Shown here: positions 24,818-32,896 of the stretch, piece by piece
Numbering within the stretch: position 1 is the first letter of the stretch
How the letters are laid out: each line of letters opens with the position of its first letter
Assembly: GCF_022919135.1 (NCBI RefSeq)
Contig: NZ_CP095049.1
Span: 2,298,501-2,362,500 of the forward strand
Length of the DNA stretch: 64,000 nucleotides
From: Hymenobacter cellulosivorans
GTDB taxonomy: Bacteria > Bacteroidota > Bacteroidia > Cytophagales > Hymenobacteraceae
Direction of reading: 5' to 3'
The notes under the pieces: model-generated
The model's input: the letters and a program-made list of their open reading frames with translations, nothing else
Told to the model about the DNA's origin: nothing
Database searches by the model: none
Position numbers and translations under genes: made by a program

Positions 24818-25840
24818 ATGCTCGGGCTTCTTCGCCGCCACCGGGTGCTGCTGCTGCACCTCTCGTTCTGGGGCGTCTACTTTTCGTTTTACTTCTACCA
24901 GATCAGCCGGGAGGCAGGCTGGCGGCTGGCCTTGGCCAATTCGCTGGTGCCGCTGGCGAGCAACGCCCTGATCGGCTACCTCAACTTCTTTTACCTGCTG
25001 CCCCGGGGGCTGCGGCGGCAGCAGCTGGGGCGCTACTTGCTGGAGCTGGCCGCTCCCTTTACCCTGGTGGTAGCGCTGCGGGTGTGGGTACAGCGGCAGC
25101 TGGCAGTGGGGCAGATGCAGCAGAGCTACATGGAGTCGGGGGCCTTCGTGCTGTCGGTGGTGGTGGGCAGCTTGTTCATCGTGGCTTTCCTGAGCATGCT
25201 GCACTTTGTGGTGGGCTGGTTTGCCCTCGACGCCCGCACCAAGGCCCTGGAAAACGAGCAGCTGACGGCCGAGCTTAAGCTGCTCAAGGCCCAGATCAAC
25301 CCGCACTTTCTCTTTAACACGCTCAACAACCTCTACTACCTGGCCTATACCCAGTCGCCCAACACGCCGGAGGTGGTAGCCAAGCTGGCCCAGATGATGC
25401 GCTACATGATTTACGAGTCGAACCACGCCACCGTGGCCCTCAGCCAGGAAATCGAATACATGCAGAACTACATCAGCCTGGAAAAGCTGCGGCTCAACGC
25501 CCCCATACCGGTGCGGTTTGATGTGGAGGGCCCCACCGACGGGGTGCGCATTGCCCCGCTGCTGCTGATTACCTTTCTGGAAAATGCCTTCAAGCACGGC
25601 GTAAGCACCACCGACCCCCAGGCCTGGGTCACGGTGCTTATTCATTTGCACGGCGCAGAGTGCAGCTGCACCGTGGCCAACGGCCGTCCGCCGCACCCGG
25701 CTCCGGCCCCGACCACCGCCGGTACGGGCCTGCAAAACCTGCACCGCCGCCTGGCCCTGCACTACCCCGGCCGGTACGCGCTGCGCGTAGACGACAGCCC
25801 TACGGAATACCGCGTCCACCTCACCCTAACCCTGACCTGA
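24818..25840 (+). CDS. LytS/YehU-type sensor histidine kinase
   Basis: The 340-residue inner-membrane kinase has about four TM segments in the first 145 residues, then the His_kinase domain with the phospho-acceptor motif QINPHFLFNTLNNLYYL. It ends in a short HATPase domain with the N-box LLITFLENAFKHG and a G-box TGLQNLHRRL. This non-canonical family pairs with LytTR response regulators. The stop codon overlaps the regulator start (TGATG at 25838-25842), so the two are translationally coupled. No extracytoplasmic sensor domain is visible. The signal and targets cannot be read from the sequence. Confidence 0.94.
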   Translation: MLGLLRRHRVLLLHLSFWGVYFSFYFYQISREAGWRLALANSLVPLASNALIGYLNFFYLLPRGLRRQQLGRYLLELAAPFTLVVALRVWVQRQLAVGQMQQSYMESGAFVLSVVVGSLFIVAFLSMLHFVVGWFALDARTKALENEQLTAELKLLKAQINPHFLFNTLNNLYYLAYTQSPNTPEVVAKLAQMMRYMIYESNHATVALSQEIEYMQNYISLEKLRLNAPIPVRFDVEGPTDGVRIAPLLLITFLENAFKHGVSTTDPQAWVTVLIHLHGAECSCTVANGRPPHPAPAPTTAGTGLQNLHRRLALHYPGRYALRVDDSPTEYRVHLTLTLT

Positions 25841-26577
25841 TGCTGCGCTGCCTGATTGTGGACGATGAGCCGATGGCCCGGAAGCTGCTCGCCGATTACG
25901 TGGAGAAAGTGCCGTTTCTGACCCTGCACGCGGCCTGCGCCAGCCCGCTGGCGGCTCTGCAGGAGCTCAGCAGCCACCCCATCGACCTGCTGCTGCTCGA
26001 CGTGCAAATGCCCGAGCTGACCGGTCTGGCCCTGCTCAAGATTCTGCCCCGCCAGCCCCTGGTGATTCTGACCACGGCCTACTCCGAATACGCTCTGGAA
26101 AGCTACGACCTCGACGTGGTCGACTACTTGCTCAAGCCCATCACGCTGGAGCGGTTTCTGCGGGCCGTGCACAAGGCCCAGGCCCGGCTGCTGCCCGGCG
26201 CCGCAGTAGCAGCCGGCCCGGTGGCGCCCCTTCCCGCCGCTCCGGCCGCTGCCGAGTCCTCGCCGTTTCTGTTCGTGAAGGATGGCACCCGCCTCGTCAA
26301 GATCCGGCAGACCGACATCCTGTTTGTGGAAGGCCTCAAGGACTACGTGGCCATTCACACCCGGCAGCAGCGCATCGTGAGCCTGCAGCGGCTCAAGACC
26401 CTGGAGCAGCAGCTGCCCGCCACCCACTTCGTCCGCATTCACCACTCCTACATCGTAAGCCTGGAGGGTATCGACGCCGTGTTCAAAGACAAGGTGCAGA
26501 TCGGCAGCCGGTTTCTGCCCGTGAGCGAGTCCTACCGCAAAGCCTTCCGCAGCTTCATCGACCCCAGTTCCCAGTAG
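25840..26577 (+). CDS. LytTR-family response regulator
   Basis: The 245-residue DNA-binding regulator starts at ATG 25840, overlapping the kinase stop, as MLRCLIVDDEPMARK. The receiver domain (1-120) has the acidic pair in VDDE, the phospho-acceptor Asp in LLLLDVQMPE and the conserved Lys in LLKPIT. A proline/alanine-rich linker (about 125-140) leads to the LytTR domain (about 145-240; FVKDGTRLVKI, IHHSYIVSLEGI). A longer frame from 25660 is only overlap with the kinase gene. LytTR regulators bind paired direct repeats; I could not pick a convincing site nearby. Confidence 0.95.
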   Translation: MLRCLIVDDEPMARKLLADYVEKVPFLTLHAACASPLAALQELSSHPIDLLLLDVQMPELTGLALLKILPRQPLVILTTAYSEYALESYDLDVVDYLLKPITLERFLRAVHKAQARLLPGAAVAAGPVAPLPAAPAAAESSPFLFVKDGTRLVKIRQTDILFVEGLKDYVAIHTRQQRIVSLQRLKTLEQQLPATHFVRIHHSYIVSLEGIDAVFKDKVQIGSRFLPVSESYRKAFRSFIDPSSQ

Positions 26578-26646
26578 CGACTAATAGAACTAAACCATCA
26601 TGCGGAGAAAGCACCAGCGAAGGCAGGCGAAACCAGCGGCGAGATA

Positions 26647-26688
26647 GAGAAATGGACGCAGGGATGATCTGGAAAGAAGGTGATATAC
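26647..26688 (+). repeat. Copy 2 of a short dispersed sequence
   Basis: Non-coding segment downstream of the LytTR gene that aligns with 18626-18669 over about 40 bases by eye. Its nature is unknown. Confidence 0.4.
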
Positions 26689-26751
26689 GGTAGCAGTAGG
26701 AGGGATTATGGTATTTAGTTTATAGTCTTGTGAGTGCTCTACAAGCCTACT

Positions 26752-27201
26752 ATGCAAAGTCATTCTGATAAAGTCACAGCTGCCGCAAATCGTATCATTC
26801 AGAATCTTCTGTTGAATACCAATGTCGAGAGCTTCGGTATTTTACATCAAATGCCCTTCATAGAATTTAGGAATGAACACGGCAGCGATATGCATCTGAC
26901 ATTTGACTCTAAGGTGCTGTTTAGCCCCACGTATCAGGGAGAAGTTAGTGATGAAGATAGAATGCTGATAGGCATGAACAGCTTGAATCTGAAGAAAGTG
27001 ACGAAAGCTCAATGCAATGATGCCGCTGATCTGGAAATTTATTTTGAAGGTGGTGCATGGCTAAAGATCAGCGGTAGCTCTAAGGATAGATATGAGCCTT
27101 GGCAATTATCAAATGATATTCCAGTTGCGGAAGGTGGTAGCTCGGTCATAGCATTGGACGGTGGTGGATACGCTATTTGGGAAGGGCAACAGCAGGAGTA
27201 A
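26752..27201 (+). CDS. Orphan cytoplasmic protein, AT-richer than its neighbours
   Basis: The 149-residue product starts at ATG 26752 (MQSHSDKVT); a GTG 18 bases earlier is less likely. It has no signal peptide or TM segment. It looks like a small alpha/beta domain of the kind seen in immunity-like or DUF6188-like proteins, with FIEFRNEHGSDMHLTF, LEIYFEGGAWLKISG, and a C-terminal ALDGGGYAIWEG. That resemblance is weak. Codon use is visibly AT-richer (ATA, TTA, AAT codons) than the surrounding genes, suggesting horizontal acquisition. It stands alone between the LytTR gene and a bidirectional terminator. Confidence 0.72.
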   Translation: MQSHSDKVTAAANRIIQNLLLNTNVESFGILHQMPFIEFRNEHGSDMHLTFDSKVLFSPTYQGEVSDEDRMLIGMNSLNLKKVTKAQCNDAADLEIYFEGGAWLKISGSSKDRYEPWQLSNDIPVAEGGSSVIALDGGGYAIWEGQQQE

Positions 27202-27262
27202 AGGCCTTAAGGCTTGGAGCAGGCCACGTAGCGCCTCAACACCATTATTGGACGGTGTCACA

Positions 27263-27302
27263 GCATAAAAAAGGCGGAGCCTGCGCCCCGCCTTTTTTAT
27301 GC
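27263..27302. terminator. Bidirectional rho-independent terminator
   Basis: Perfect 15-bp stem (27263-27277 with 27288-27302), 10-base loop, six A and six T on the arms. It lies between convergent genes: the orphan (plus) and the Ppx/GppA-like gene (minus). Confidence 0.93.
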
Positions 27303-27319
27303 TCTTAGGTAGCCCGCCT

Positions 27320-28360
27320 TTACTGCGGCAGCGTCAGCAGGTAGCCAATAGTAAAATTGGCGTCCCAGTCGAAGACGAACTGCTTGCAGCCGGTGGCTTC
27401 GGCAATAGACTTGTAGATGTTGAGGCCGGCTTTCGACTTTGCGTTGTCGAGCTGGTAGGCGTCGGCGGCTTGCAGCACGGTGTAGCGCTCCTTGCCGTTG
27501 CGCACCTTCTTGGCCATTTCAAACGGCACCCCGCCAATGATAAAGCAGGTCTGCCGCAGGTTCTGGGGCACTTGGTTGGCTTTGGCTTTCACGTCGGCGG
27601 CTACAGTGGCGTCGTCTACGTTGTCCTGGAAGTACTTGGCCCCGTAGGTTTCCACCGACTTGGGCGCGCCGCCGCTCATCCACGTAATCTTGGTGTTGCC
27701 CGAGCCGATGTCCGTCACGAACGACTTATCGGCAAACGAAGCCGGCAGCACCGAGCGTAGGCCCAGCACGCCTTCCTTTTCGGGCGTTACGGTGTTGACC
27801 ACGTAGTTCAGATCCTTCAGGGCCTTGATGATCTTGGCCGTGCCCGAAGCCTTAATAGCGCCGGAGCTTACTACGAAGTGAATGTCACGGCCGCTCACGC
27901 CGTAGTCCAGCATCTGGCCGATGTAGGCCTTCAGGCCCTTGCGCACGTCATCATCCGACGACATGTTTTCCATCACCAGGCTGTTGCCGAATTCGGCCTT
28001 CTCCAGCTTCCAATTGCGGCTCTTGTCGATGCGCACGATAAAGGAGTTGAAGCCGCTGGCGCCCAGTTCCACCACGCCCTTGAGCTTGCCATTAACCGGA
28101 GCCGGGGCTTCGTAGGTAAACGCCGGTGCCGCTGCCGTAGCCGACGAGGAAGTCTGAGTAGAAGTAGAACTGCCGGACTCAGTCGTGGAGTAGTCGCCGC
28201 TGGCTTCGGTGCCCGGGGCCGCACCCGGCGAAACCGGCGCGGTAGTCGCGGTGACGGGAGCGGCGGCCTTGTTGCCCACGAAGTAGCGGAAGCCGAAATA
28301 GACGGCGGCCACCACGACGAGGGTGATAATCAGCCGGCCGGCAAGAGTAATACGCTGCAT
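27320..28360 (-). CDS. Membrane-anchored Ppx/GppA-like (actin-fold) protein
   Basis: The 346-residue protein has an N-terminal hydrophobic anchor (about 7-28), a low-complexity Ser/Thr/Ala/Pro linker (about 32-78) and then a domain with the three landmarks of the actin/Hsp70/sugar-kinase fold. These are a phosphate-1-like strand-turn (VVELGASGFNSFIVRID near 95), a phosphate-2-like motif (FVTDIGSGNTKITW near 215) and an adenosine-motif-like FIIGGVPFEMA near 285. The closest family by eye is exopolyphosphatase/GppA. Positive residues before the TM segment suggest the domain could lie outside the cytoplasm, where ATP is absent. It is the last of three same-strand genes with the PspA-like and coiled-coil proteins. 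Function unknown. Confidence 0.7.
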   Translation of the reverse strand: MQRITLAGRLIITLVVVAAVYFGFRYFVGNKAAAPVTATTAPVSPGAAPGTEASGDYSTTESGSSTSTQTSSSATAAAPAFTYEAPAPVNGKLKGVVELGASGFNSFIVRIDKSRNWKLEKAEFGNSLVMENMSSDDDVRKGLKAYIGQMLDYGVSGRDIHFVVSSGAIKASGTAKIIKALKDLNYVVNTVTPEKEGVLGLRSVLPASFADKSFVTDIGSGNTKITWMSGGAPKSVETYGAKYFQDNVDDATVAADVKAKANQVPQNLRQTCFIIGGVPFEMAKKVRNGKERYTVLQAADAYQLDNAKSKAGLNIYKSIAEATGCKQFVFDWDANFTIGYLLTLPQ

Positions 28361-28421
28361 GAAGAAAGGAATTAGGGAGTTGGGAATGTAGAAATATTCA
28401 AGACGACACTCTTTTGCTATC

Positions 28422-28590
28422 TGTCATCCTGAGCGAAACGCAGTGGAGCGAAGGACCTTCCTCGCCTCAGTGAAAAGTGTTCTTCAACGTGAGAAGCTCT
28501 ATGGCAACTGCGTGGTCAAGGGCTTTTGGGCGTTGGCATCAGGCTTAGTGAGGTAGGCGAGGAAGGTCCTTCGCTTTGCTCAGGATGACA
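28422..28590. repeat. Long imperfect inverted repeat between two cluster genes
   Basis: The left arm 28422-28467 and right arm 28555-28590 are inverted copies. The right arm, reverse-complemented, matches the left over 36 positions except for a 10-base insertion and small changes (TGTCATCCTGAGC ... AGGACCTTCCTCGCCT). The loop is about 87 bases. It resembles dispersed intergenic repeats and lies between the PspA-like and Ppx-like genes. Confidence 0.75.
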
Positions 28591-28639
28591 GGACAAACAA
28601 CGTTAGCACACGACGCTCTTGCCAGGATGCTGACCGCGC

Positions 28640-29662
28640 TTAGTTGAGCAGGTCGCGGTAGCCGGCGTCTTTGGCGGGGTAGGGCTCGGAGCTGCTGGGG
28701 GCCGGCACTTCGGGCTTGGCGTCGAGGGTCACGAGCTTGAACTCGCCCTGGTTGTAGGCCTGCAGCATGGCCTCGCCCTTGTCGGAGAGGATGCCGTTTT
28801 GCACGTCCACAGAGTTGATAAAGTCCATCGACATATCCATGGCCCGCTTCATTTCGCCCAGCTTCTGGCTCATGTCGTCCTGGATGTACTCCATCGACTC
28901 GTCGAAGTAGAACTTCTTGTCGGGGTCGCCCTTGAAGATGCTCACGGCGGTGCGCAGGGCGTTGGAGCTTTCCTTTACAATCTTGTACTCCACTTCCTTG
29001 AGGCGGACCTTGATTTCGGTTTCCTTGATGATATAGTCGGCACTCTGGTTTACCTTTTCCATGAAGGCCAGCACCATCTTGATGTTGCGCTGCAAGGGCA
29101 GCAGCTTCTCGTTCATCTGCTGCAGGCCCGCACCTTCGATGGTAGCCAGCTGGGCGGCTTCCTTCATGCCGGGCTTGGCGGCCATGCTGGTCGCTTTGTT
29201 GGCCTCGGCGAATTTCTGCTTGATTTCCTCGTTGTTCTCGTTGATCTTCTTATTGAGCTTGGCCAGCTGCCCGGCCAGGGTATCAATCTGGCCCTGCATC
29301 TTCTGGCGCTTCTGCTTGAGGTCTTCGATGTAGATCTTGAGGATGGCAATGGGGTCGAGCTGAATGATAAGACCGGTAATTTTGCGCATCAGCGTCTTAA
29401 ACAAAAAGAACAGGCCGGTGCGAATGTCGCGGCTGGTCACCAGAAAGATGAGGACCCCGAGCGCGCCTAGCAAAAAAGCCAGGTGCAGCGTGTTCTGTGC
29501 CACCTCAATGAGAAACTTGACCACCTCATTAAAGTAAAACAGGCCCGTGCCGACCAGGCCGGCCAGCACTACCAGGCCCAGCACGCCCTCGGGGCGCGAC
29601 CAGAAGGAGCGTCGCTCGGCTTCCGTAGAGCCGCCAAGCTGCGTAAAGTCAGGAGTTGCCAT
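28640..29662 (-). CDS. Two-TM coiled-coil protein, PspA-like
   Basis: From ATG 29662 (MATPDFTQLGG) the product has 340 residues; a longer frame to 29773 runs through intergenic repeats and was rejected. Two TM segments (about 27-44 and 58-76) are followed by a long, almost wholly helical coiled-coil region (about 100-290) starting LDPIAILKIYIEDLKQKR. This is reminiscent of the opening of PspA/Vipp1 proteins (dP-x-x-i/l-x-x-y-I-x-x-m/l). A short Pro/Ser tail ends it. PspA family members remodel stressed membranes, but they normally lack N-terminal TM helices, so the similarity is suggestive only. Neighbours on the same strand are a coiled-coil protein upstream and the Ppx/GppA-like protein downstream. 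Confidence 0.72.
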   Translation of the reverse strand: MATPDFTQLGGSTEAERRSFWSRPEGVLGLVVLAGLVGTGLFYFNEVVKFLIEVAQNTLHLAFLLGALGVLIFLVTSRDIRTGLFFLFKTLMRKITGLIIQLDPIAILKIYIEDLKQKRQKMQGQIDTLAGQLAKLNKKINENNEEIKQKFAEANKATSMAAKPGMKEAAQLATIEGAGLQQMNEKLLPLQRNIKMVLAFMEKVNQSADYIIKETEIKVRLKEVEYKIVKESSNALRTAVSIFKGDPDKKFYFDESMEYIQDDMSQKLGEMKRAMDMSMDFINSVDVQNGILSDKGEAMLQAYNQGEFKLVTLDAKPEVPAPSSSEPYPAKDAGYRDLLN

Positions 29663-29680
29663 GCGGTGAAATTGTGAAAT

Positions 29681-29806
29681 GGTGAGATGGTGAGTGCTGG
29701 AGTGGTGAGATAGTAGGGTGGTGAGATGGTGAGTTTGATGTTCTTTCTGCGCAAGTCGTGCAAGTCGCGCCACTAGAACGTCAACTCACCATCTCACCAT
29801 CTCACC
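29681..29806. repeat. Direct and inverted copies of a 14-base repeat
   Basis: GGTGAGATGGTGAG occurs at 29681-29694 and 29720-29733, and its exact inverse at 29785-29798, with further partial copies between and after. The inverted copies can pair into a perfect 14-bp stem. The whole stretch fills the spacer between the coiled-coil gene and the PspA-like gene. Confidence 0.8.
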
Positions 29807-30468
29807 TACCGTAGGTACTGCCCGATTTTCTGCAGGTCTTGCTCGATCTGCTGGGTGAACTGGGCGTAGGTTACTTCGTAGTTCTGGCGGTTCTGGTTGA
29901 GGCGGCCACTCTGCTCAGTGATTTCCCCGCCGATGGCCGCCAGGCGGGCGTTGTTGGCGGCCTGCTTCTGCTGAATCTCAGCCAGCTGCCGGGCCAGGGC
30001 TTCGTTGTCGGCCTGGAGCTGCTGCTGCTCTTTCTGTAGCCCGCCCACCCGCTCGTTGATGGCCTCGTCCACGCTTTTGGTGAAGGCGTCGCGGTCGGCG
30101 CCCAGCACCGTGAGGTAGTGCTGCCCAGTGGAGGTCAGTGCCGTCACGTTGGCCGACCCGCCCATGGCCTTGAAGCTAGCCCAGGCCGCCTGAAACTGTT
30201 TCTCCTCACTCAGACCCAGGCTGGTGAGGCTGCGTAGGGTTTCGCGAAACTCGAAGTAGTCGGGGCCGGGCGGGTTGTTCTTGGCCAGCACCCCGGCAAG
30301 GTGCTCGGCAAACTTGCTGTCGTGCTGCCCGGTAGGCTGGGGCGCGGGGGCCGGCGTGCCCGCACCCAAGGGTGCCGCGGTGCCGGGGGCTGCGCCGGGG
30401 CGGGCGGGCTCGGCATCGGTGATGAAGAAGCTCAGAATCTTACGGCCGAGGTTGTCCGGTTCAGGCAT
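29806..30468 (-). CDS. Soluble coiled-coil protein, unknown function
   Basis: From ATG 30468 (MPEPDNLGRKILSFF) the product has 220 residues; a start at 30495 is possible but poorer. It has no signal peptide or TM segment. A Pro/Ala-rich linker (about 21-45) leads to a helical domain (about 50-130) and a C-terminal coiled coil rich in Gln (about 138-215; LQKEQQQLQADNEALARQL). It is first in a same-strand set with the PspA-like and Ppx/GppA-like genes. The three probably act together at the membrane, but this rests only on gene order and shared coiled-coil character. Confidence 0.68.
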   Translation of the reverse strand: MPEPDNLGRKILSFFITDAEPARPGAAPGTAAPLGAGTPAPAPQPTGQHDSKFAEHLAGVLAKNNPPGPDYFEFRETLRSLTSLGLSEEKQFQAAWASFKAMGGSANVTALTSTGQHYLTVLGADRDAFTKSVDEAINERVGGLQKEQQQLQADNEALARQLAEIQQKQAANNARLAAIGGEITEQSGRLNQNRQNYEVTYAQFTQQIEQDLQKIGQYLR

Positions 30469-30917
30469 GGCATTATTAGAAGGTAGCACCTGCAATGTTA
30501 CGAGGTTGGCGCTAATATTCTGCGTCGGCTATGCCAGAACTGCGGGTCGAAGGCCGCCCACCTGAAATAGATAAGTAGCGCCGGTGTTCGGGGCCAGGCT
30601 TTTGGGTAGAGTTGCCTTGCCAGCCACCTGCCCGAGAAGCAAGCGGAGTAGGTGCTAGCGCCAAAACCTTGAAACGTCGAAACAAGAAAGTAACGCGGGT
30701 CTGGCCCCGCCGTCCGACTACAGCTCCCGCGCCACGTTTCCTTTCCCTTATTCGTGCTGGGCATCACGCGGTACTTGGCTACGAACCTGAAAACCGGGCA
30801 GCCGGTACTGCCTGGCCCGGCGGCGCTTTTACGCACCCGCCGGCCGGGGAGGAAGCACCAAGGAAAACCGGGCAGCCGTTGCAGAAAGCTACAACGGTCC
30901 TTGGCGCCCGGTACCAG
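30469..30917. other. 449-base spacer without a convincing gene
   Basis: Both strands have open frames of about 110-140 codons here, but their products are biased and without any recognisable domain. I saw no hairpin terminator or consensus promoter. The region should carry the promoter of the three-gene cluster (minus) and the end of the Rnk-like gene. Confidence 0.5.
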
Positions 30918-31337
30918 TCAGGACAGGATGCCCGTCGCCTCCGGCTGAGGCAGAATGGCTTCTACCCGGTAGCCAACCGCGCCTTGTGGGGTCAGCCACC
31001 TGACCTTGTCGCCCAGCCGCACGCCTAGTATGGCCAGGCCCTCCGCGCTTAGGATGGAAATACGGCCGTGAACCGGGTCCGCGGCCGGCGGGTATACCAG
31101 GGTAAGCTGCTGCTCTTCGGAGCTGGTCAGGCTGCGCAGCGTAAGGCAGCAGTTCATGGTCGCCACGCCGGGTACAATGTCGTAGGAATTAATAAGGTGG
31201 GCCTGGGTTAGCGCCCGCCGCAACGCCGCAACGGCTACGGCAGCCGTCGGCGGCGGCTCTTGCTGCACCAGCTGCGTTAGCCGGGCATAATCGGGCTTGG
31301 TTACGTAGATATCGGAGGGCGAGTGCCAGAGGGGCAT
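30918..31337 (-). CDS. Rnk/GreA-C-terminal-like RNA-polymerase-binding protein
   Basis: The 139-residue protein (ATG 31337) matches the Rnk pattern: an N-terminal helical part with LRRALTQAHLIN, and the motif VPGVATMNCCLTLR. These precede a GreA/GreB C-terminal FKBP-like domain with LVYPPAADPVHGRISILS, AEGLAILGVRLGDKVRW and the final QPE. Rnk-type proteins bind RNA polymerase near the secondary channel and modulate transcription, without the cleavage-inducing coiled coil of GreA. An upstream ATG at 31367 would add ten residues. It ends the strand-long series after the efflux genes, 65 bp beyond the outer-membrane-factor stop. Confidence 0.85.
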   Translation of the reverse strand: MPLWHSPSDIYVTKPDYARLTQLVQQEPPPTAAVAVAALRRALTQAHLINSYDIVPGVATMNCCLTLRSLTSSEEQQLTLVYPPAADPVHGRISILSAEGLAILGVRLGDKVRWLTPQGAVGYRVEAILPQPEATGILS

Positions 31338-31402
31338 AGGGATTCGAGGTATAGAGTAGCGGAACAAGGCCGCCGATGAGTAGGAGTAAGCAGACCGGGC
31401 GC

Positions 31403-32842
31403 TTATTGCCAGCCGCCGCCCAGGGCGCGGTACAAACTCACACTTTGCTGCAGCTGACTGTGGCGCGACTCGGCCAGGCTCAACTCGGCTTCGAGCACGC
31501 TACGCTGAGCCGTAATTACTTCGAGGTAAGAAGCGTAGCCTGCCACAAACAGCTCGTTGGAGGTGGCTACCGCTTTGGTGAGCAGCTCCACTTCCTGCTG
31601 CCGGGCGGCGGAGGCGGCCCGGTGGTTTTCCAGCCCTTGCAGGCCGTTTACCACTTCCCGAAACCCAGCTTGCAACGACTGCTGGTAGCGGTAGTAGGCC
31701 TCATAGCTGCCCGCCGTGGCCAGCCGGAAGTCGGCCTTAAACTGGGCACGGTTGAGCAGGGGGCCGGTCAGGCCGGCCAGGGCCCCGTACGCCAGCGAGG
31801 CCGGGTCAAGCAGGGTGGCGGCCCGGTAGGAGTTGAAGCCTACGTAGGGCGTGAGAGTGAGCGAAGGTAGAAAGGCAGCCCGGGCGGCGGCCACGTCAGC
31901 GCGGGCTGCTTGCAGCTCCAGTTCGGCCTGGCGCACATCGGGCCGACGGAGCAGGGCCGTGGCCGGTACGCCGGCACCGAGGCGTTCGGGCAGCACCTGT
32001 CCGGGCAGGGGCTGCCCGCGCGTAATGCGCCGGGGGTAGCGCCCCAGCAGCCGGTTGAGGCTGGTTTCGGCTTCGGTCACGCGCTGCCGGGCTTCGTGAG
32101 CCAGGCTTTCGGTGCGGGCCACCTGGGCGGCAAACTGCTGCACGGCCAACTCGGTGGCCCGCCCGGCCTGCTTCTGCACGCGCATCAGCTTCAGGGCCTC
32201 GCGCTGCAGGCCGATATTGCGCTCCAACACTGCTAGTTGGTTGTCGGCCGTGAGCAACTCGTAGTAGAGGCGGGCCACTTCGGCTACTACATTGGTCGTG
32301 ACGAGGTGACGACCCTGCTCCGAGGCCAGCACGCGCAGGTAGGCGGCCTGGCGACGCTGCTTCAATTTGCCCCACAGGTCGATTTCCCAGGAGCTGCGCA
32401 GGCCCCCGAAAAACTCCGGCGTCACGGGTCCGGGTATGCGCTGTTGCCCGTCGATATTGGGCGAAAGGTTGGTGTCGAAGTTACCCACCCCGTTCAGGGT
32501 GTAGCGCCCGTACCGGTCGCCGCTGGCCGAGGCCGCCGCCGACACGGTCGGTAGCAAGGCCCCACGGCGGGCCAGGTACTGGGCCCGGGCGCTTTCCACG
32601 CGCTGCAAGGCCAACCGCAGGTCCAGGTTCTGACGCAGGGCCGTATCGATGAGGGCCGTCAGGGCCGGGTCCTGGAAGAACTGCCGCCAGGGCTGGTGGC
32701 CGGCGTGCAGCGTATCGGCGGCGGACTGGACAAAGGCGGTCGGCACGGCTGGGGCGCTGGTGGGTTCGGTGGGCGCGGCCACGCGGCAGCCGCTACTCAG
32801 CAGAAGGGTGGCCCCGAATAAAAAGGCAAAAGGCAGGCGCAT
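31403..32842 (-). CDS. Outer-membrane efflux lipoprotein (OprM/NodT family)
   Basis: This TolC-type channel of a tripartite pump has 479 residues, normal for the family. A signal peptide with a lipobox (LSSGC near residue 19) is followed by two outer-membrane-efflux repeats. These have the usual long amphipathic helices (LRLALQRVESARAQYLARRG; LQAARADVAAARAAFLPSL) and conserved PDVRQAELEL. ATG 32842 is the start; a TTG two codons earlier is not needed. It lies 54 bp downstream of the RND pump gene and completes the efflux operon. Confidence 0.93.
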   Translation of the reverse strand: MRLPFAFLFGATLLLSSGCRVAAPTEPTSAPAVPTAFVQSAADTLHAGHQPWRQFFQDPALTALIDTALRQNLDLRLALQRVESARAQYLARRGALLPTVSAAASASGDRYGRYTLNGVGNFDTNLSPNIDGQQRIPGPVTPEFFGGLRSSWEIDLWGKLKQRRQAAYLRVLASEQGRHLVTTNVVAEVARLYYELLTADNQLAVLERNIGLQREALKLMRVQKQAGRATELAVQQFAAQVARTESLAHEARQRVTEAETSLNRLLGRYPRRITRGQPLPGQVLPERLGAGVPATALLRRPDVRQAELELQAARADVAAARAAFLPSLTLTPYVGFNSYRAATLLDPASLAYGALAGLTGPLLNRAQFKADFRLATAGSYEAYYRYQQSLQAGFREVVNGLQGLENHRAASAARQQEVELLTKAVATSNELFVAGYASYLEVITAQRSVLEAELSLAESRHSQLQQSVSLYRALGGGWQ

Positions 32843-32896
32843 GAGCAAGGTTGACTATCGTTGGCAAATAGGGCAGTGGGCGCGGGCTGAGTTAGA

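Noticed and set aside
30498..31028. Frames of 112 (minus) and 138 (plus) codons in the spacer before the Rnk-like gene
   Set aside because: No start context, no domain, biased composition; treated as non-coding.
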